Source: Puniceicoccus vermicola (GTDB lineage Bacteria > Verrucomicrobiota > Verrucomicrobiia > Opitutales > Puniceicoccaceae). From it: DNA of 64,000 nt. Below are positions 8,010-17,586 of this stretch, piece by piece (position 1 is the stretch's first letter; every line of letters begins with the position of its first letter). The DNA lies in assembly GCF_014230055.1 (NCBI RefSeq), contig NZ_JACHVA010000040.1, positions 1 through 64,000 on the forward strand, read 5' to 3'. The translations under genes and the position numbers were made by a program. The notes below the pieces were generated by a model, which was not told the origin of the DNA, made no database searches, and saw nothing but the letters and a program-made list of their open reading frames with translations.

Positions 8010-10607
8010 ATGCACGCAAACTGTGAACAATACGACCCTGCCAAGATTGAACCATTCTGGCAGGACTTCTGGGAAAACAACGGCACGTTCCGCACCTCCG
8101 ATCCGGACGAGCGCCCCCGCTTTTACGGGCTCGACATGTTTCCGTACCCATCCGGTGCCGGACTCCACATCGGCCACCCAGAAGGATACACCGCGACCGA
8201 CATTATCTGCCGCTACAAGAAGGCCAAAGGTTTCAACGTCCTTCATCCCATGGGTTGGGATGCCTTCGGACTTCCGGCCGAGCAGTACGCGATCAAGACC
8301 GGCACCCACCCGGCTCAGACGACGGCCGCCAATGTCGAGAATTTCCGTAAGCAGATCAAACAGATCGGCTTCGCGATCGACTGGACCCGTGAGATCAACA
8401 CGACGGACCCCAACTATTACCGTTGGACGCAGTGGATCTTCCTCCAGCTCTTCCGTCTCGGCCTCGTGTACGTCGACGAGCGCCCCGTCTGGTGGTGTCC
8501 GGAGCTCCGTTCCGTGCTCGCCAATGAAGAAGTGGTTCAAGGTCGCTCCGAGGTGGGCAATCATCCGGTCGAACGACGCAACCTCCGCCAAGTCGTGCTC
8601 CGCATCACCGCCTATGCCGACCGCCTTCTCGATGGCCTGAAAGACCTCGACTGGCCCGAATCGACCAAGCGCCAGCAACAGGCCTGGATCGGTCGCAGCG
8701 AAGGCGCCGAAGTCACCTTTACTGTCGACAACAAAGCGCGCCCTACGGTCACCGTTTTCACCACTCGGCCCGACACTCTTTTCGGCGCGACCTACCTCGT
8801 CCTCGCTCCTGAGCATCCGCTCGTCGATTCCATCACTGACCCTTCGCGCCAAGCCGATGTCGATGCCTACCGCGAAAAGGCCCGGGCCAAGAGTGATCTC
8901 GACCGGACCGATTTGGCGAAGGAGAAGACTGGGATTTTCACCGGAGCCCACGCCATCAACCCGGTCAACCAGGCGCGAATCCCCATTTGGATCGCGGACT
9001 ACGTTCTCGCCAGCTACGGCACCGGTGCGATCATGGCCGTGCCCGCTCACGACGAGCGCGACTACGAGTTTGCCAAGGAATTTCAGCTCCCGATCCAGCG
9101 GGTTATCGAACCCGGGAAGTCCAAAGGGAACGGGCACACCCCGGAACTCCCCTTCGCCGGAGAAGGAAAGCTCGTCCATTCTGGAGATTTCAGCGGCCTC
9201 ACCACGGAGGAAGGGCGCAAGAAAATCACCGCCAACCTGGAAAGTCACGACGCCGGCAAGACTTCGGTCAACTACCGCCTGCGCGACTGGATTTTCTCCC
9301 GTCAGCGCTATTGGGGCGAACCCATGCCGATGCTCTGGGTCGATGAAGAAGCTTGGAAGAAAGCTTCGGCGAACCGTGAAACCATCGTTGGCCGGGCCCT
9401 CCCCGAAGAGGCCGTGACCAGCAATCTGGACGGGGACGTGCGCTACGCTCTGCCCATTCCTCCGGAGCAGCTTCCCCTCACTCTGCCCGAGGTTGAAACC
9501 TTCCAACCCGCCGGCACTGGCGAGAGTCCGTTGGCGACGATCCCCGAGTGGTTGAACGTCTGGTTCAACGTCGAGACCGGGGAAACGATCTCCCAGGACG
9601 AATCCAAACCCGAAGGCGATGCATGGGTTCCCGCGCGACGCGAGACCAACACCATGCCGCAATGGGCCGGCTCCTGCTGGTATCACCTGCGCTACATGGA
9701 TCCGGACAACGCCGACGCCCTTGTCGATCCGGAGAAGGAAAAGTATTGGCAGAGCCCCGATCTCTACATCGGCGGGGCTGAGCACGCCGTTCTTCACCTT
9801 CTTTACGCCCGCTTCTGGCACAAGGTGCTCCACGACGTCGGCGCCGTCTCCTCCGATGAGCCCTATCGCAAGCTCTTTCACCAAGGCATCATCCTCGGCA
9901 CTGACGGCGAAAAGATGTCCAAGAGCCGTGGCAATGTCATCAATCCGGAAGTCGTCATCGACGAATACGGAGCCGACTCCCTGCGCCTTTTCGAAATGTT
10001 CCTCGGACCACTCGAAGACATGAAGCCTTGGAATCCCTCCGGAATCGAAGGCGTTCACCGTTTCCTGAAAAAGGTCTGGCGCGCACTCATCGGCCAAGAC
10101 GGCCAAGCCTCCGACAAGATTGTCGACGAAGGCGAAGAAACCCCGGAAACGCTCAAGGCTCTCCACGAGACGATCCACAAGGTCACCGGGGACATTGAAG
10201 GATTGCGACTCAACACCGCGATCTCGCAGATGATGATTTTCGTCAATCACCTGACCAAAGCGCAGACCATCCAACGTGAGACCGGCAAAGCCTTCGTGCA
10301 ATTGCTGGCTCCTTTCGCGCCTCACATGGCCGAGGAAGTCTGGGCACGGCTCGGCGGCGAACCCGGTATCGCCAACGCACCTTGGCCCGAAGCCGACCTC
10401 TCTCTCTTGAAGAGCGACTCGGTGAAATACGTGGTCCAAGTGAACGGCAAAGTCCGCGGCGAACTCAACACCGCCAAAGATACTGGCAAAGATGAGGTTC
10501 TGGCCGAGGCTAAGCAGATCGACAAAGTCGCCTCCTTCCTCGAAGGCAAAACCATCCGCAAGGAAATCTTCGTCCCCGGCAAAATCGTCAATTTCGTCGC
10601 GAATTAG
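8010..10607 (+). CDS. leuS: Leucyl-tRNA synthetase
   Basis: An 865-aa class I synthetase that charges tRNA-Leu with leucine. The HIGH signature is in [13 protein letters not shown] (about residue 51) and the KMSKS loop in [11 protein letters not shown] (about residue 635). The CP1 editing domain lies between them, with [19 protein letters not shown] and the [13 protein letters not shown] segment. The C-terminal anticodon-binding domain ends with the family pattern [11 protein letters not shown]. Length is normal for bacterial LeuRS. It starts 13 bp after the LysM gene, so the two probably share a transcript. It is followed directly by an 11-bp tandem array. Confidence 0.97.
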   Translation: MHANCEQYDPAKIEPFWQDFWENNGTFRTSDPDERPRFYGLDMFPYPSGAGLHIGHPEGYTATDIICRYKKAKGFNVLHPMGWDAFGLPAEQYAIKTGTHPAQTTAANVENFRKQIKQIGFAIDWTREINTTDPNYYRWTQWIFLQLFRLGLVYVDERPVWWCPELRSVLANEEVVQGRSEVGNHPVERRNLRQVVLRITAYADRLLDGLKDLDWPESTKRQQQAWIGRSEGAEVTFTVDNKARPTVTVFTTRPDTLFGATYLVLAPEHPLVDSITDPSRQADVDAYREKARAKSDLDRTDLAKEKTGIFTGAHAINPVNQARIPIWIADYVLASYGTGAIMAVPAHDERDYEFAKEFQLPIQRVIEPGKSKGNGHTPELPFAGEGKLVHSGDFSGLTTEEGRKKITANLESHDAGKTSVNYRLRDWIFSRQRYWGEPMPMLWVDEEAWKKASANRETIVGRALPEEAVTSNLDGDVRYALPIPPEQLPLTLPEVETFQPAGTGESPLATIPEWLNVWFNVETGETISQDESKPEGDAWVPARRETNTMPQWAGSCWYHLRYMDPDNADALVDPEKEKYWQSPDLYIGGAEHAVLHLLYARFWHKVLHDVGAVSSDEPYRKLFHQGIILGTDGEKMSKSRGNVINPEVVIDEYGADSLRLFEMFLGPLEDMKPWNPSGIEGVHRFLKKVWRALIGQDGQASDKIVDEGEETPETLKALHETIHKVTGDIEGLRLNTAISQMMIFVNHLTKAQTIQRETGKAFVQLLAPFAPHMAEEVWARLGGEPGIANAPWPEADLSLLKSDSVKYVVQVNGKVRGELNTAKDTGKDEVLAEAKQIDKVASFLEGKTIRKEIFVPGKIVNFVAN

Positions 10608-10680
10608 CGGCGGATCGGCGGCGAGTCGGCGGCGGATCGGCGGCGGATCGGCGGCGGATCGGCGGCGGATCGGCGGTCAG
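10607..10680. repeat. 11-bp GC-rich tandem repeat array, about 6.5 units
   Basis: The unit GCGGCGGATCG repeats six times from 10607, with one variant (GCGGCGAGTCG at 10618-10628), and ends in a partial copy. The first base overlaps the last base of the leuS stop codon. Because 11 is not a multiple of 3, the array would shift frame in coding sequence; here it is entirely downstream of the gene. Such arrays are slippage-prone and usually vary in copy number. Confidence 0.85.
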
Positions 10681-10752
10681 AGGGATCCCTGCCCTGCGCG
10701 CATCCTTGCTGTCTCTTCCTGCGTTTACATGTGCAGAGAATAGGCCAAGGGC

Positions 10753-10862
10753 GGAGCGCAGAATTGATTCCGCCCCGACAGAGCGGAAGAAAGAAAGGAG
10801 CAATTCAGATTCTGTGGCGAAACGCCCGAGAGGCATACGGGGCAGAATCAATTCCGCGCTCC
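10753..10862. repeat. REPIN-like pair of inverted palindromic repeats
   Basis: Two 25-bp arms, 10753-10777 and 10838-10862, are inverted copies (core GAATTGATTCCGCCCCG and its complement, two mismatches) separated by 60 bp. The same unit occurs 50 kb away at 61114-61150, where the match to the complement of the right arm extends through TGCCTCTCGG. The unit is itself near-palindromic (GCGGAATTCATTCCGC in the third copy). Two inverted REP units around a short spacer is the usual REPIN layout. Confidence 0.75.
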
Positions 10863-11032
10863 ATTCGTACTCTTCTCGAGACGGCATAAACCCGAAGACT
10901 GGTGTCTCAATTGAAGCCCCCAAAAGCGGTGAAGGAAGTTGGGACTACTTTTTTTCCTGACTCCTCTGTCGGGAAAACTCCCGAAATGGAAAGAGAAAGA
11001 TATTTGGGGGCGCGAACGAACCCGCCTAGCCT

Positions 11033-11788
11033 CTAGAATCGGAAACCGACCGAGGTGGACAACCGTGCGTCGCGTTGTTCGAGTTCGTCCCCGAGGGAAT
11101 CGTCGTAGTGGACCTCGTAGGAGAGTTTGAAGCTCAAACGGTCCGCAAACAGGGTTTCCAGGTCCAGATTCATCACAGCCGAGAGGTCATCGGTGTCCGT
11201 CCTCTCCAGGGTGGTGTTGAAATTCTGGGTAAAGATGAAGCCGTCACTCACTTCCCAGGAAAGGTTCTGATTCAGGTTCCCCATCAGCTTGAGGCGATCT
11301 TCGATCGGACGATCGACCGAATACTCCCCCACCACACCGGGAACGATGTTGAACGAGAGCGACTGGTTATCGAGTATCCGCAAACCATACCCTACGCTCT
11401 GGCGGTAACCGCGCGAGTAAGGGCCAAAATTACTGTCATCGACTGTCGAACGGGACTCCAGAAACCCGTAATCACTGAGACTGGTCTGATAATTTACGCC
11501 CAAACGGTGATCGGAAGACGAAGATGACGGAGTCAGCGAGGATGAGGGAAAGGCACTGTGTTGGATTGAAACCAAAGAGCTATCGGAATCGCTTCCATTC
11601 TGGAAAAGGCGAACGCTCTCCCCCGAAGGCGAGTAGGTCCAAGCCGAGCCCGAAGACTCCTGCGGGGTCTCGACGGATTCCGATCCGGAGGAAAGTAGAA
11701 TGTCGGACTCCGCAGACACTGCGAAGCTCGCGCCACATAGCATTGCTACGCTCGACAAAATCCTAAATTTCCAGCCCTTCACCACCAA
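11033..11788 (-). CDS. DUF481-like outer-membrane beta-barrel protein
   Basis: About 250 aa with an N-terminal signal sequence (hydrophobic ILSSVAMLCGASFAVSA). A Ser-rich segment follows (residues 30-95), then alternating amphipathic strands consistent with a small barrel. The chain ends VGFRF, with the terminal aromatic residue expected for BAM-inserted proteins. The strand pattern, including LSFKLSYEVHYDDSLGDELE, recalls the DUF481/YdiY family. The start is uncertain: TTG 11788, GTG 11785 and GTG 11782 are all possible and give a workable signal peptide, while ATG 11743 would shorten it. It lies 70 bp downstream of the convergent-side end of the helicase gene on the same strand. Confidence 0.7.
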   Translation of the reverse strand: MVVKGWKFRILSSVAMLCGASFAVSAESDILLSSGSESVETPQESSGSAWTYSPSGESVRLFQNGSDSDSSLVSIQHSAFPSSSLTPSSSSSDHRLGVNYQTSLSDYGFLESRSTVDDSNFGPYSRGYRQSVGYGLRILDNQSLSFNIVPGVVGEYSVDRPIEDRLKLMGNLNQNLSWEVSDGFIFTQNFNTTLERTDTDDLSAVMNLDLETLFADRLSFKLSYEVHYDDSLGDELEQRDARLSTSVGFRF

Positions 11789-11858
11789 AGAAAAAAGACC
11801 CGTTCAAAAAAAAATACAAGAAGGAATGCTTTTTTCCTCCCCTACTTTTTCGACTTCT

Positions 11859-13037
11859 TTACCGATTTCGACGCCTTGGACGGGTTTTACGAGGATTTAC
11901 TCCCTGCAGGGGATCGTAACGATACCCAAACCCTTCCAGCTTTGCCTTTGGCACCTCGCGACCGATGTAGGACTCGATCGCCATCAAAGCACTCGTTTCA
12001 TCGGGAGCCTGAAGAGTTACAGCAGTGCCTTCGCGCTTAGCCCGGCCCGTTCGACCGATCCGATGCACGTAGTCTTCCGCGTGCTGAGGAACGTCGTAAT
12101 TCACGACGTGGGTCACATTTGCGATGTCCAGACCCCGCGAAGCGATGTCTGTCGCAACAAGAATCGGAATCTCGCCACTTTTAAAATTAGCCAGCGCACT
12201 CGTTCGCTCCGATTGATTCAAATCCGAGTGAATGACTCCGACATTGAACCCGCGTTCGTTCAGCCAGCGGGCCACCCGATCGGATCCACGCCGCATCCGG
12301 CAGAAAATCAAGGTGTTCTTGGCATCAAATTGATTGAGCAGAGCGACCAGGAGGTCGAACTTCTGCATCGCATTCACCGGATAGACCTCGTGCTTGACCG
12401 TGGAGGCCGTCGAAAGACTTTGGCCAATCGTAATATTGACCGGATCCTTGAGCGCCCACTTCGCCAGACGCTGAATCGTATCCGGAACGGTCGCCGAAAA
12501 AAGGAGGGTCTGGCGATCCTTGCGCTTGCACTTACTGATGATCTTGCGGACGTCCTCGATGAACCCCATGTCGAGCATCCGGTCCACCTCGTCGAGAATC
12601 AGAATCTCCACGTCGTCGAGATTGGCCGTGCCCTGCTGCACATGGTCCAAAAGGCGACCCGGTGTCGCAACGATCACATCGACCCCATTCGCCAAGTCAC
12701 TCTTCTGCTTTCCATAGCCGACACCGCCGTGCAAGAGAGTTACCTTTAGGTCAAGGTATTTCCCATAGAGATGAAAATTCTCCTCCACTTGGGCCGCCAA
12801 TTCACGAGTCGGCCCAATGGCTAGACAACGGCATTTCCCGTGGCCGCCGAGCCGCTCAATCGTCGGCAGCGCAAAGGCTGCGGTTTTGCCGGTCCCGGTC
12901 TGGGCAGAACCGATGACGTCCTTGCCCTCGAGAATGACGGGGATCGCTTGTTCCTGAATGGGGGTCGGCGACTCGTAGCCGACATCTTCAATGGCCCGAA
13001 TAATTTCGGGGCGGAATGGGAGGTCTGTAAACTTCAT
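11859..13037 (-). CDS. DEAD-box ATP-dependent RNA helicase, RhlE-like
   Basis: A 392-aa SF2 RNA helicase, probably acting on ribosome assembly or mRNA structure. Visible motifs are the Q motif (PTPIQEQAIPVILEG), Walker A AQTGTGKTAA, PTRELAAQ, motif II as DEVD instead of DEAD (LILDEVDRMLDMGF), SAT (motif III) and HRIGRTGRA (motif VI). A short Arg/Lys-rich tail (KTRPRRRNR) may bind RNA. ATG 13037 matches the usual start MKFTDLPF. The gene stands alone, with the MITE-like element upstream. Confidence 0.93.
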   Translation of the reverse strand: MKFTDLPFRPEIIRAIEDVGYESPTPIQEQAIPVILEGKDVIGSAQTGTGKTAAFALPTIERLGGHGKCRCLAIGPTRELAAQVEENFHLYGKYLDLKVTLLHGGVGYGKQKSDLANGVDVIVATPGRLLDHVQQGTANLDDVEILILDEVDRMLDMGFIEDVRKIISKCKRKDRQTLLFSATVPDTIQRLAKWALKDPVNITIGQSLSTASTVKHEVYPVNAMQKFDLLVALLNQFDAKNTLIFCRMRRGSDRVARWLNERGFNVGVIHSDLNQSERTSALANFKSGEIPILVATDIASRGLDIANVTHVVNYDVPQHAEDYVHRIGRTGRAKREGTAVTLQAPDETSALMAIESYIGREVPKAKLEGFGYRYDPLQGVNPRKTRPRRRNR

Positions 13038-13165
13038 ATCTTCAAAGCGAAGAAGAAGTCAAAAATCGCCGGCAGATGCCGGGGTCCTCTCCGCATTCAT
13101 CAAAACCCTCAACCAAAAGGGCCTTCGGGCCTCTTGGCGAGCCTGTTTTTTCGAGGCCCAGGTTA

Positions 13166-13434
13166 TACCGAATTTAGTAAGTTTTGACCGTTATGGTGCA
13201 GCGCAGAATCGAAGCAGCGCAAGGCGCAGGGATCGGATTCGTATCGAGATACGCTCCGATCCCTGCAACGCCGCGACCTTCGATTCTGGGCGCATCCCCC
13301 TGGGACGGGCGGGAAATGAGCCTGAGCAGCGTTAGCCCAAATGGCACGGGTCGCAGACCCGCCTTCAATTGGGCCGCCTTGCTCAGGCTCATTTCTCATC
13401 CCGCCATAACTATCAAAACTTCCTAAATTCGGTA
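13166..13434. mobile_element. MITE-like non-autonomous element with terminal inverted repeats
   Basis: The 269-bp element has near-perfect ends: TACCGAATTTAG at 13166 and its complement ending at 13434, with similarity extending about 30 bp inward (AAGTTTTGA, GTTATGG). The flanks are TTA on both sides (13163-13165 and 13435-13437), a plausible 3-bp target duplication; a TA duplication with slightly shorter ends is equally readable. Inside are two nested hairpins: arms at 13201-13214/13278-13293 enclosing 13227-13237/13255-13265, and arms at 13308-13328/13380-13404. There is no coding capacity. The right flank TTA is, on the minus strand, the stop codon of the reductase gene. Confidence 0.8.
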
Positions 13435-14376
13435 TTAGATGCGAGAGGAACCGCTCAGCTCCGACTTTGCCCGGATCAAATCGCCAAGCGCATGAACAAG
13501 AGGGAGCCGCATCTCCGGATCGATCCCCTCCGCCATCTCCACAAACGCAAAATTGAGAGAATCGATCTCGGTCTGCCGTCCCGCCCGGAGATCCTGCAGG
13601 GTGGAAATCAGCTGCGGGGAATTCTGACTGATCCGCTCCACCGACTCGAGAATTTCCTCTTCGCTCAGTTCGAGGCCCTTCGCACCGACCAGCTGGAGAC
13701 ACTCCCTAATCAGCGAACGGACGAGGGGAAGAAGCGACCGACCACGAGCAAAGATGCCGTTATCCACGTCCAACAACGGGCAGATCGAATTGAAAATCAC
13801 ATTCACGATCGCCTTCTTGAAGACAGGACCCTCCAGAGCATCGCAATAGGAGAACGGAAACCGATCCGTCTGCAAAGTTTTGACCGCCTCGCGGATTTCT
13901 CGCGCATCTCCACAGAGGGTGCCCACCAGAGAATCCGCAATCGACCGAAACTGATAGGACAACCCGGCTCGATCTTCACTGGATTGACTCGTCAAATAAA
14001 GAACCGCCCGGCCAAGATTCGGAAATCCTTGATCTTGGAAGGCTCGCTCCACGTTCAATCCGTTCTGAGCGAGGACAATCGGCCCCGCTCGATATACCCG
14101 TCGCAAACCCTCCGCCACTCTCTCATTCGCATAAGTTTTGCAGGTGACGACAATAACCCCATTCACCCCTCGCAAATCCTCAAAGGCGACCGTCGGCACC
14201 TTCGCTCGTATCGACTCATCTCCCATCGTCACTTCCACCCAAGTCGATTGACTGGAATCCGCGACTCCCGATCGCATTCTTACCAAGACGACTTCTCTCC
14301 CACTCATCGTCAAGAAGGCTGCCAATGGCGCCCCCACTGCGCCTCCTCCCAATATGTAAACCCGCTCCATCGACAT
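13435..14376 (-). CDS. Ketopantoate reductase (PanE/ApbA) family protein
   Basis: A 313-aa protein with an N-terminal Rossmann fold (VYILGGGAVGAPLAAFL), a central region with VVTCKTYA and LAQNGLNVE, and the helical C-terminal domain containing the family lysine in FKKAIVNVIFNSIC. The family reduces 2-dehydropantoate with NADPH in coenzyme A synthesis; many paralogs have other 2-keto substrates, so I leave the symbol empty. ATG 14370 is an alternative start two codons in. It lies 13 bp after the LysR gene and is probably cotranscribed. Its stop codon is formed by the flank of the MITE-like element, so the original C-terminus may have been altered by the insertion. Confidence 0.85.
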   Translation of the reverse strand: MSMERVYILGGGAVGAPLAAFLTMSGREVVLVRMRSGVADSSQSTWVEVTMGDESIRAKVPTVAFEDLRGVNGVIVVTCKTYANERVAEGLRRVYRAGPIVLAQNGLNVERAFQDQGFPNLGRAVLYLTSQSSEDRAGLSYQFRSIADSLVGTLCGDAREIREAVKTLQTDRFPFSYCDALEGPVFKKAIVNVIFNSICPLLDVDNGIFARGRSLLPLVRSLIRECLQLVGAKGLELSEEEILESVERISQNSPQLISTLQDLRAGRQTEIDSLNFAFVEMAEGIDPEMRLPLVHALGDLIRAKSELSGSSRI

Positions 14377-14389
14377 TTCTCAGCGTCTC

Positions 14390-15289
14390 TCAAGGAGCTT
14401 CCTCAAGGCCCCAAACGCGGCAAACTTCATCAATCACAACCGCTCCCCGGCGATAGCCCTCCGTTCCTTTCCGAAACACAAATGACAAGAGCACCGACTC
14501 GGAAAAACAGGGCACGATTGCGATGGATTTTCGGTCGTGGTAAAGCTCGAGCGCCTTCCGGGAGATCACACTGACACCCATTCCACCGGCGACATAACTC
14601 AGAGTAGTTAAATCATTGGGACAATTGCGAATCTGGGATTTCAGCCGAAGGCCGTGACCTGCGGCCCAGTTTTTCGCAGCAGTAAAACACGAACACCCCT
14701 CACTCATGAATATCCAAGGATGCTCTTCCAATGCCTGCGGCAAAACTTCCGCCCAATCGATCTCCCACTTCGCTGGGGCGACAAGAATCAACTCCTGCCT
14801 TGTCAGCGGAATCGCCTCCAAATTTGCATTTTCAATTGGGCCCTCGAAAAAACAAAAATCGACCTGCTCCCCGAGCAATTTCCGCAAATTCTCAACCGAG
14901 TTCCCAAAACTGGTTTCGAGATTCAAATTGGGATACTGAGCCACCAACGCCTTCAACAGTGCATCAAACCGAATCACCTCTGGAGGGTTATTGATGGCTA
15001 AACGAATCGTCCCGCTCACCGCGTCATCTGAGGTCCGAACCCGATCTCTCAATTGATCCACACGACTCAGGATCCCCTCAGCCTCCTGCCAAAGCGCGTG
15101 ACCCGCTTCGGTAAGGAACATTCCCCGGGCGCTCCGCACAAACAGCTGTACCTCTAAAAACTCTTCAAGCGCTTTGATCCGGGCACTGACCGACGGAGCA
15201 CTGAGATGAAGCTTCTCGGCGGCCCGTGTCAGGTTTTCCTCTCCGGCGACAGAGCAAAAGATTCGCAACTGCTGAATGTCTACACACAT
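14390..15289 (-). CDS. LysR-family transcriptional regulator
   Basis: A 299-aa regulator with the N-terminal winged HTH (MCVDIQQLRIFCSVAGEENL, then TRAAEKLHLSAPSVSARIKA), a linker helix and a periplasmic-binding-like effector domain (from about residue 90). It is first in a two-gene unit with the PanE-family gene and is transcribed divergently from the cytochrome/barrel/reductase cluster across a 254-bp gap. LysR proteins often control the divergent neighbour, so it may regulate the electron-transfer genes, but no T-N11-A box was identified with confidence. Confidence 0.92.
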   Translation of the reverse strand: MCVDIQQLRIFCSVAGEENLTRAAEKLHLSAPSVSARIKALEEFLEVQLFVRSARGMFLTEAGHALWQEAEGILSRVDQLRDRVRTSDDAVSGTIRLAINNPPEVIRFDALLKALVAQYPNLNLETSFGNSVENLRKLLGEQVDFCFFEGPIENANLEAIPLTRQELILVAPAKWEIDWAEVLPQALEEHPWIFMSEGCSCFTAAKNWAAGHGLRLKSQIRNCPNDLTTLSYVAGGMGVSVISRKALELYHDRKSIAIVPCFSESVLLSFVFRKGTEGYRRGAVVIDEVCRVWGLEEAP

Positions 15290-15543
15290 CGATTCTTAAA
15301 CAGCCGACAGTTTACACCCTTTCCGGAAAAAGAACATGATTCGTTTCCAAAGTCCCCTTCGGCCAACCTGAACACTCGACATCTGGAGAGGCACAAAATC
15401 GAGAGTCATTCGCAAATAGTCAGCGTTTCACTTGGGCTCCAGTCCCAATCGCACATCGGCCCAACCCTTACCGGAGCAGGCTTCCGATTTCCCTCGTTTC
15501 AAGCTGGTATTTATTCTTCTAATCACTACCGATTTATTTGCTA

Positions 15544-17586
15544 ATGACCACCTTCCGCCTCAAACCTATCACTTTCATCGGTATCCTTGGCGCATTGCTT
15601 TGCACAGCTTCCGTAGCGGTTTGGGCTGGGGTTGAATCCTCCCTCAAAAAGACGGAACATGAAGTGGCCGACGAATACAAAAAGATCGAGGACAAGGTAA
15701 ATTCCAAGGCTAGGGATTTTTCTTCCCGGCACGAGATGTTCAAGAGCGTCGAGGAGGAAGCAACGGCCAAACAACTCAAAGCAGCCAAGGGAAATCCAGC
15801 CCTCCAGCAGCAGATCGCCGACCAAGCCCACATCGATCTTCTAACCCGCAAAAGATTCCCATCGGCGATGGATTGCTCCGTCTGCCATCCCTATCACTTC
15901 GAAGGCTGGTCCGCCTCCGCTCACTCCTACGCCCAGATCAGCCCGATCTTCAACGCAATGCAGGGCACGTTCATCGACCGGAGCAACGGAACCAACGGCG
16001 ACTTCTGCATCCGCTGCCACACTCCGGTTGGCATGGCTCTTGAGGAACCTCTCTTCACGGCGAACGAAAACCGGTCCTCCGTCTCCCGCGAGGGGGTCAC
16101 CTGCATCGTTTGCCACCGCGTAAACGGAGAATTTGGCCGCGTATCGGGACGATTCCCAATCGAGGAGGGGCCGATCTACGACAAGATGTACGGTCCCTTG
16201 GCCAACAAGGTCATTCAGGAAGTCATCAAACGATATGACGTCTCACCCGCTCCGGGAGTCAACGAGGGAGCGGAGAAGATCCACGCCGGCACCGAACGAA
16301 TTGGCGTCTTCCAGAAGCCCGTCTTCTGCGGAATGTGTCACGACGTAAACAGCCAGAACGGATTCCGACTCGAAACCGCCTACACGCAATTCCTTAACTC
16401 CCCCGCGCATGAAAAAGGCCAGAGCTGCCAGGATTGCCACATGTCCAAGATCCCCGGACAGCCGCTAAGTGGGTTCCACAAGGGACCCGTCGCCGAGATC
16501 GGAGGCCAACCTACCCGCGAACAAAGGTTGACGGACCATTCCTTCCATGGCCCCGACTACTCGATTGTGCATGCTGGCGTCTTCCCCCACTCGGTCGAAA
16601 CAACCGAGCTGGCCGCGTTCCAGGACTGGTTTGATTTCGACTACACGGCCGGTTGGGGATCTGAAACGTTTGAAGCCGATGAAACGGGAAAGTCCGATTT
16701 CCCTGAGGCCTGGCAAAGCAGATCCAAGCGGATCAAAGCCCGCCAATTGATCGATTCCCAAATCAAGCGATTGAAAAAATTTGATGCCGGACGCCGGCAA
16801 CTCCTGCGCCGCGGATACCAGTTCCGGGAGTTCGAACTTTTGCAAAATGACGACAAGGGCATTGCCTTCGAAGTCACGATCCAAAACGGAACGGATGGCC
16901 ATGCCATTCCCACGGGTTTCGATGCCGAGCGGGTGGTCTTCGTCCAAGTCACCGTCACGGATCAGGAAGGCAATATCGTCTTCCAATCCGGTGACCGCGA
17001 TCCCAATGGAGACCTGCGCGACGGCCTATCTCGCTATGTTCACAATGGAGAAGTGCCGTTTGACTCATACTTGATGAGCCTTCAATCCGACTTCCTGGCT
17101 CTCAATCTCCGCGGTGGACAGCGACCCGAGATCCTCACCATCGACTATTCCGCCACAGCCCTTCCCTTCGTTCGCCCCAACACGATGTCGAGCCTGCTCC
17201 TCGGTCATCCACCCGACACCCGAAAGATCGTCAACAGTCTTCCTCCCAACGGCAGCCTCACAGGCCGCTATGTCGTCACGAAAGATCAGCTCACCGGAAA
17301 GGGGCCCTATCTGGTCAACCTTCGATTCATTTCCCAAATGATGCCGGTCCACTTGGTGTGGGAAATCAGCGGAGTCGGATTTGACTACGGCCTCTCCGCA
17401 AAGGAAGTCGGGGACCGCCTGGTAAAGGGAGCCCTCACCCTCTGGGAACACAACATACTGCTGGATTCTCCCAGCGCCTCCATCGACCTTCGGCCGACCG
17501 AGGATGATATCCTTTCTTCAAAAACCACCGACGAGACCGACAACCACTGGTATCGCTACATCAATTCTCTCCTGAAAAAGAACTGA
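15544..17586 (+). CDS. Periplasmic pentaheme cytochrome c (cytochrome c554-like) with signal anchor
   Basis: A 680-aa protein with an N-terminal signal/anchor (about residues 9-29), a charged helical region (35-100) and five CXXCH heme sites at 111-115 (CSVCH), 155-159 (CIRCH), 187-191 (CIVCH), 262-266 (CGMCH) and 295-299 (CQDCH). The GVTCIVCH pattern resembles the cytochrome c554 family. The C-terminal half is beta-rich and holds HAIPTG (453-458), a motif seen in several multiheme cytochromes. It probably acts as a periplasmic electron carrier. I use ATG 15544; a TTG two codons earlier is possible. It is first in a tight three-gene unit: its stop overlaps the ATG of the barrel gene (TGATG). 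Confidence 0.88.
   Translation: MTTFRLKPITFIGILGALLCTASVAVWAGVESSLKKTEHEVADEYKKIEDKVNSKARDFSSRHEMFKSVEEEATAKQLKAAKGNPALQQQIADQAHIDLLTRKRFPSAMDCSVCHPYHFEGWSASAHSYAQISPIFNAMQGTFIDRSNGTNGDFCIRCHTPVGMALEEPLFTANENRSSVSREGVTCIVCHRVNGEFGRVSGRFPIEEGPIYDKMYGPLANKVIQEVIKRYDVSPAPGVNEGAEKIHAGTERIGVFQKPVFCGMCHDVNSQNGFRLETAYTQFLNSPAHEKGQSCQDCHMSKIPGQPLSGFHKGPVAEIGGQPTREQRLTDHSFHGPDYSIVHAGVFPHSVETTELAAFQDWFDFDYTAGWGSETFEADETGKSDFPEAWQSRSKRIKARQLIDSQIKRLKKFDAGRRQLLRRGYQFREFELLQNDDKGIAFEVTIQNGTDGHAIPTGFDAERVVFVQVTVTDQEGNIVFQSGDRDPNGDLRDGLSRYVHNGEVPFDSYLMSLQSDFLALNLRGGQRPEILTIDYSATALPFVRPNTMSSLLLGHPPDTRKIVNSLPPNGSLTGRYVVTKDQLTGKGPYLVNLRFISQMMPVHLVWEISGVGFDYGLSAKEVGDRLVKGALTLWEHNILLDSPSASIDLRPTEDDILSSKTTDETDNHWYRYINSLLKKN

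Noticed and set aside
7680-10439. A 919-codon open frame antisense to leuS
   Set aside because: Open only because of the high third-position GC of leuS; no domain resemblance, and leuS is certain.
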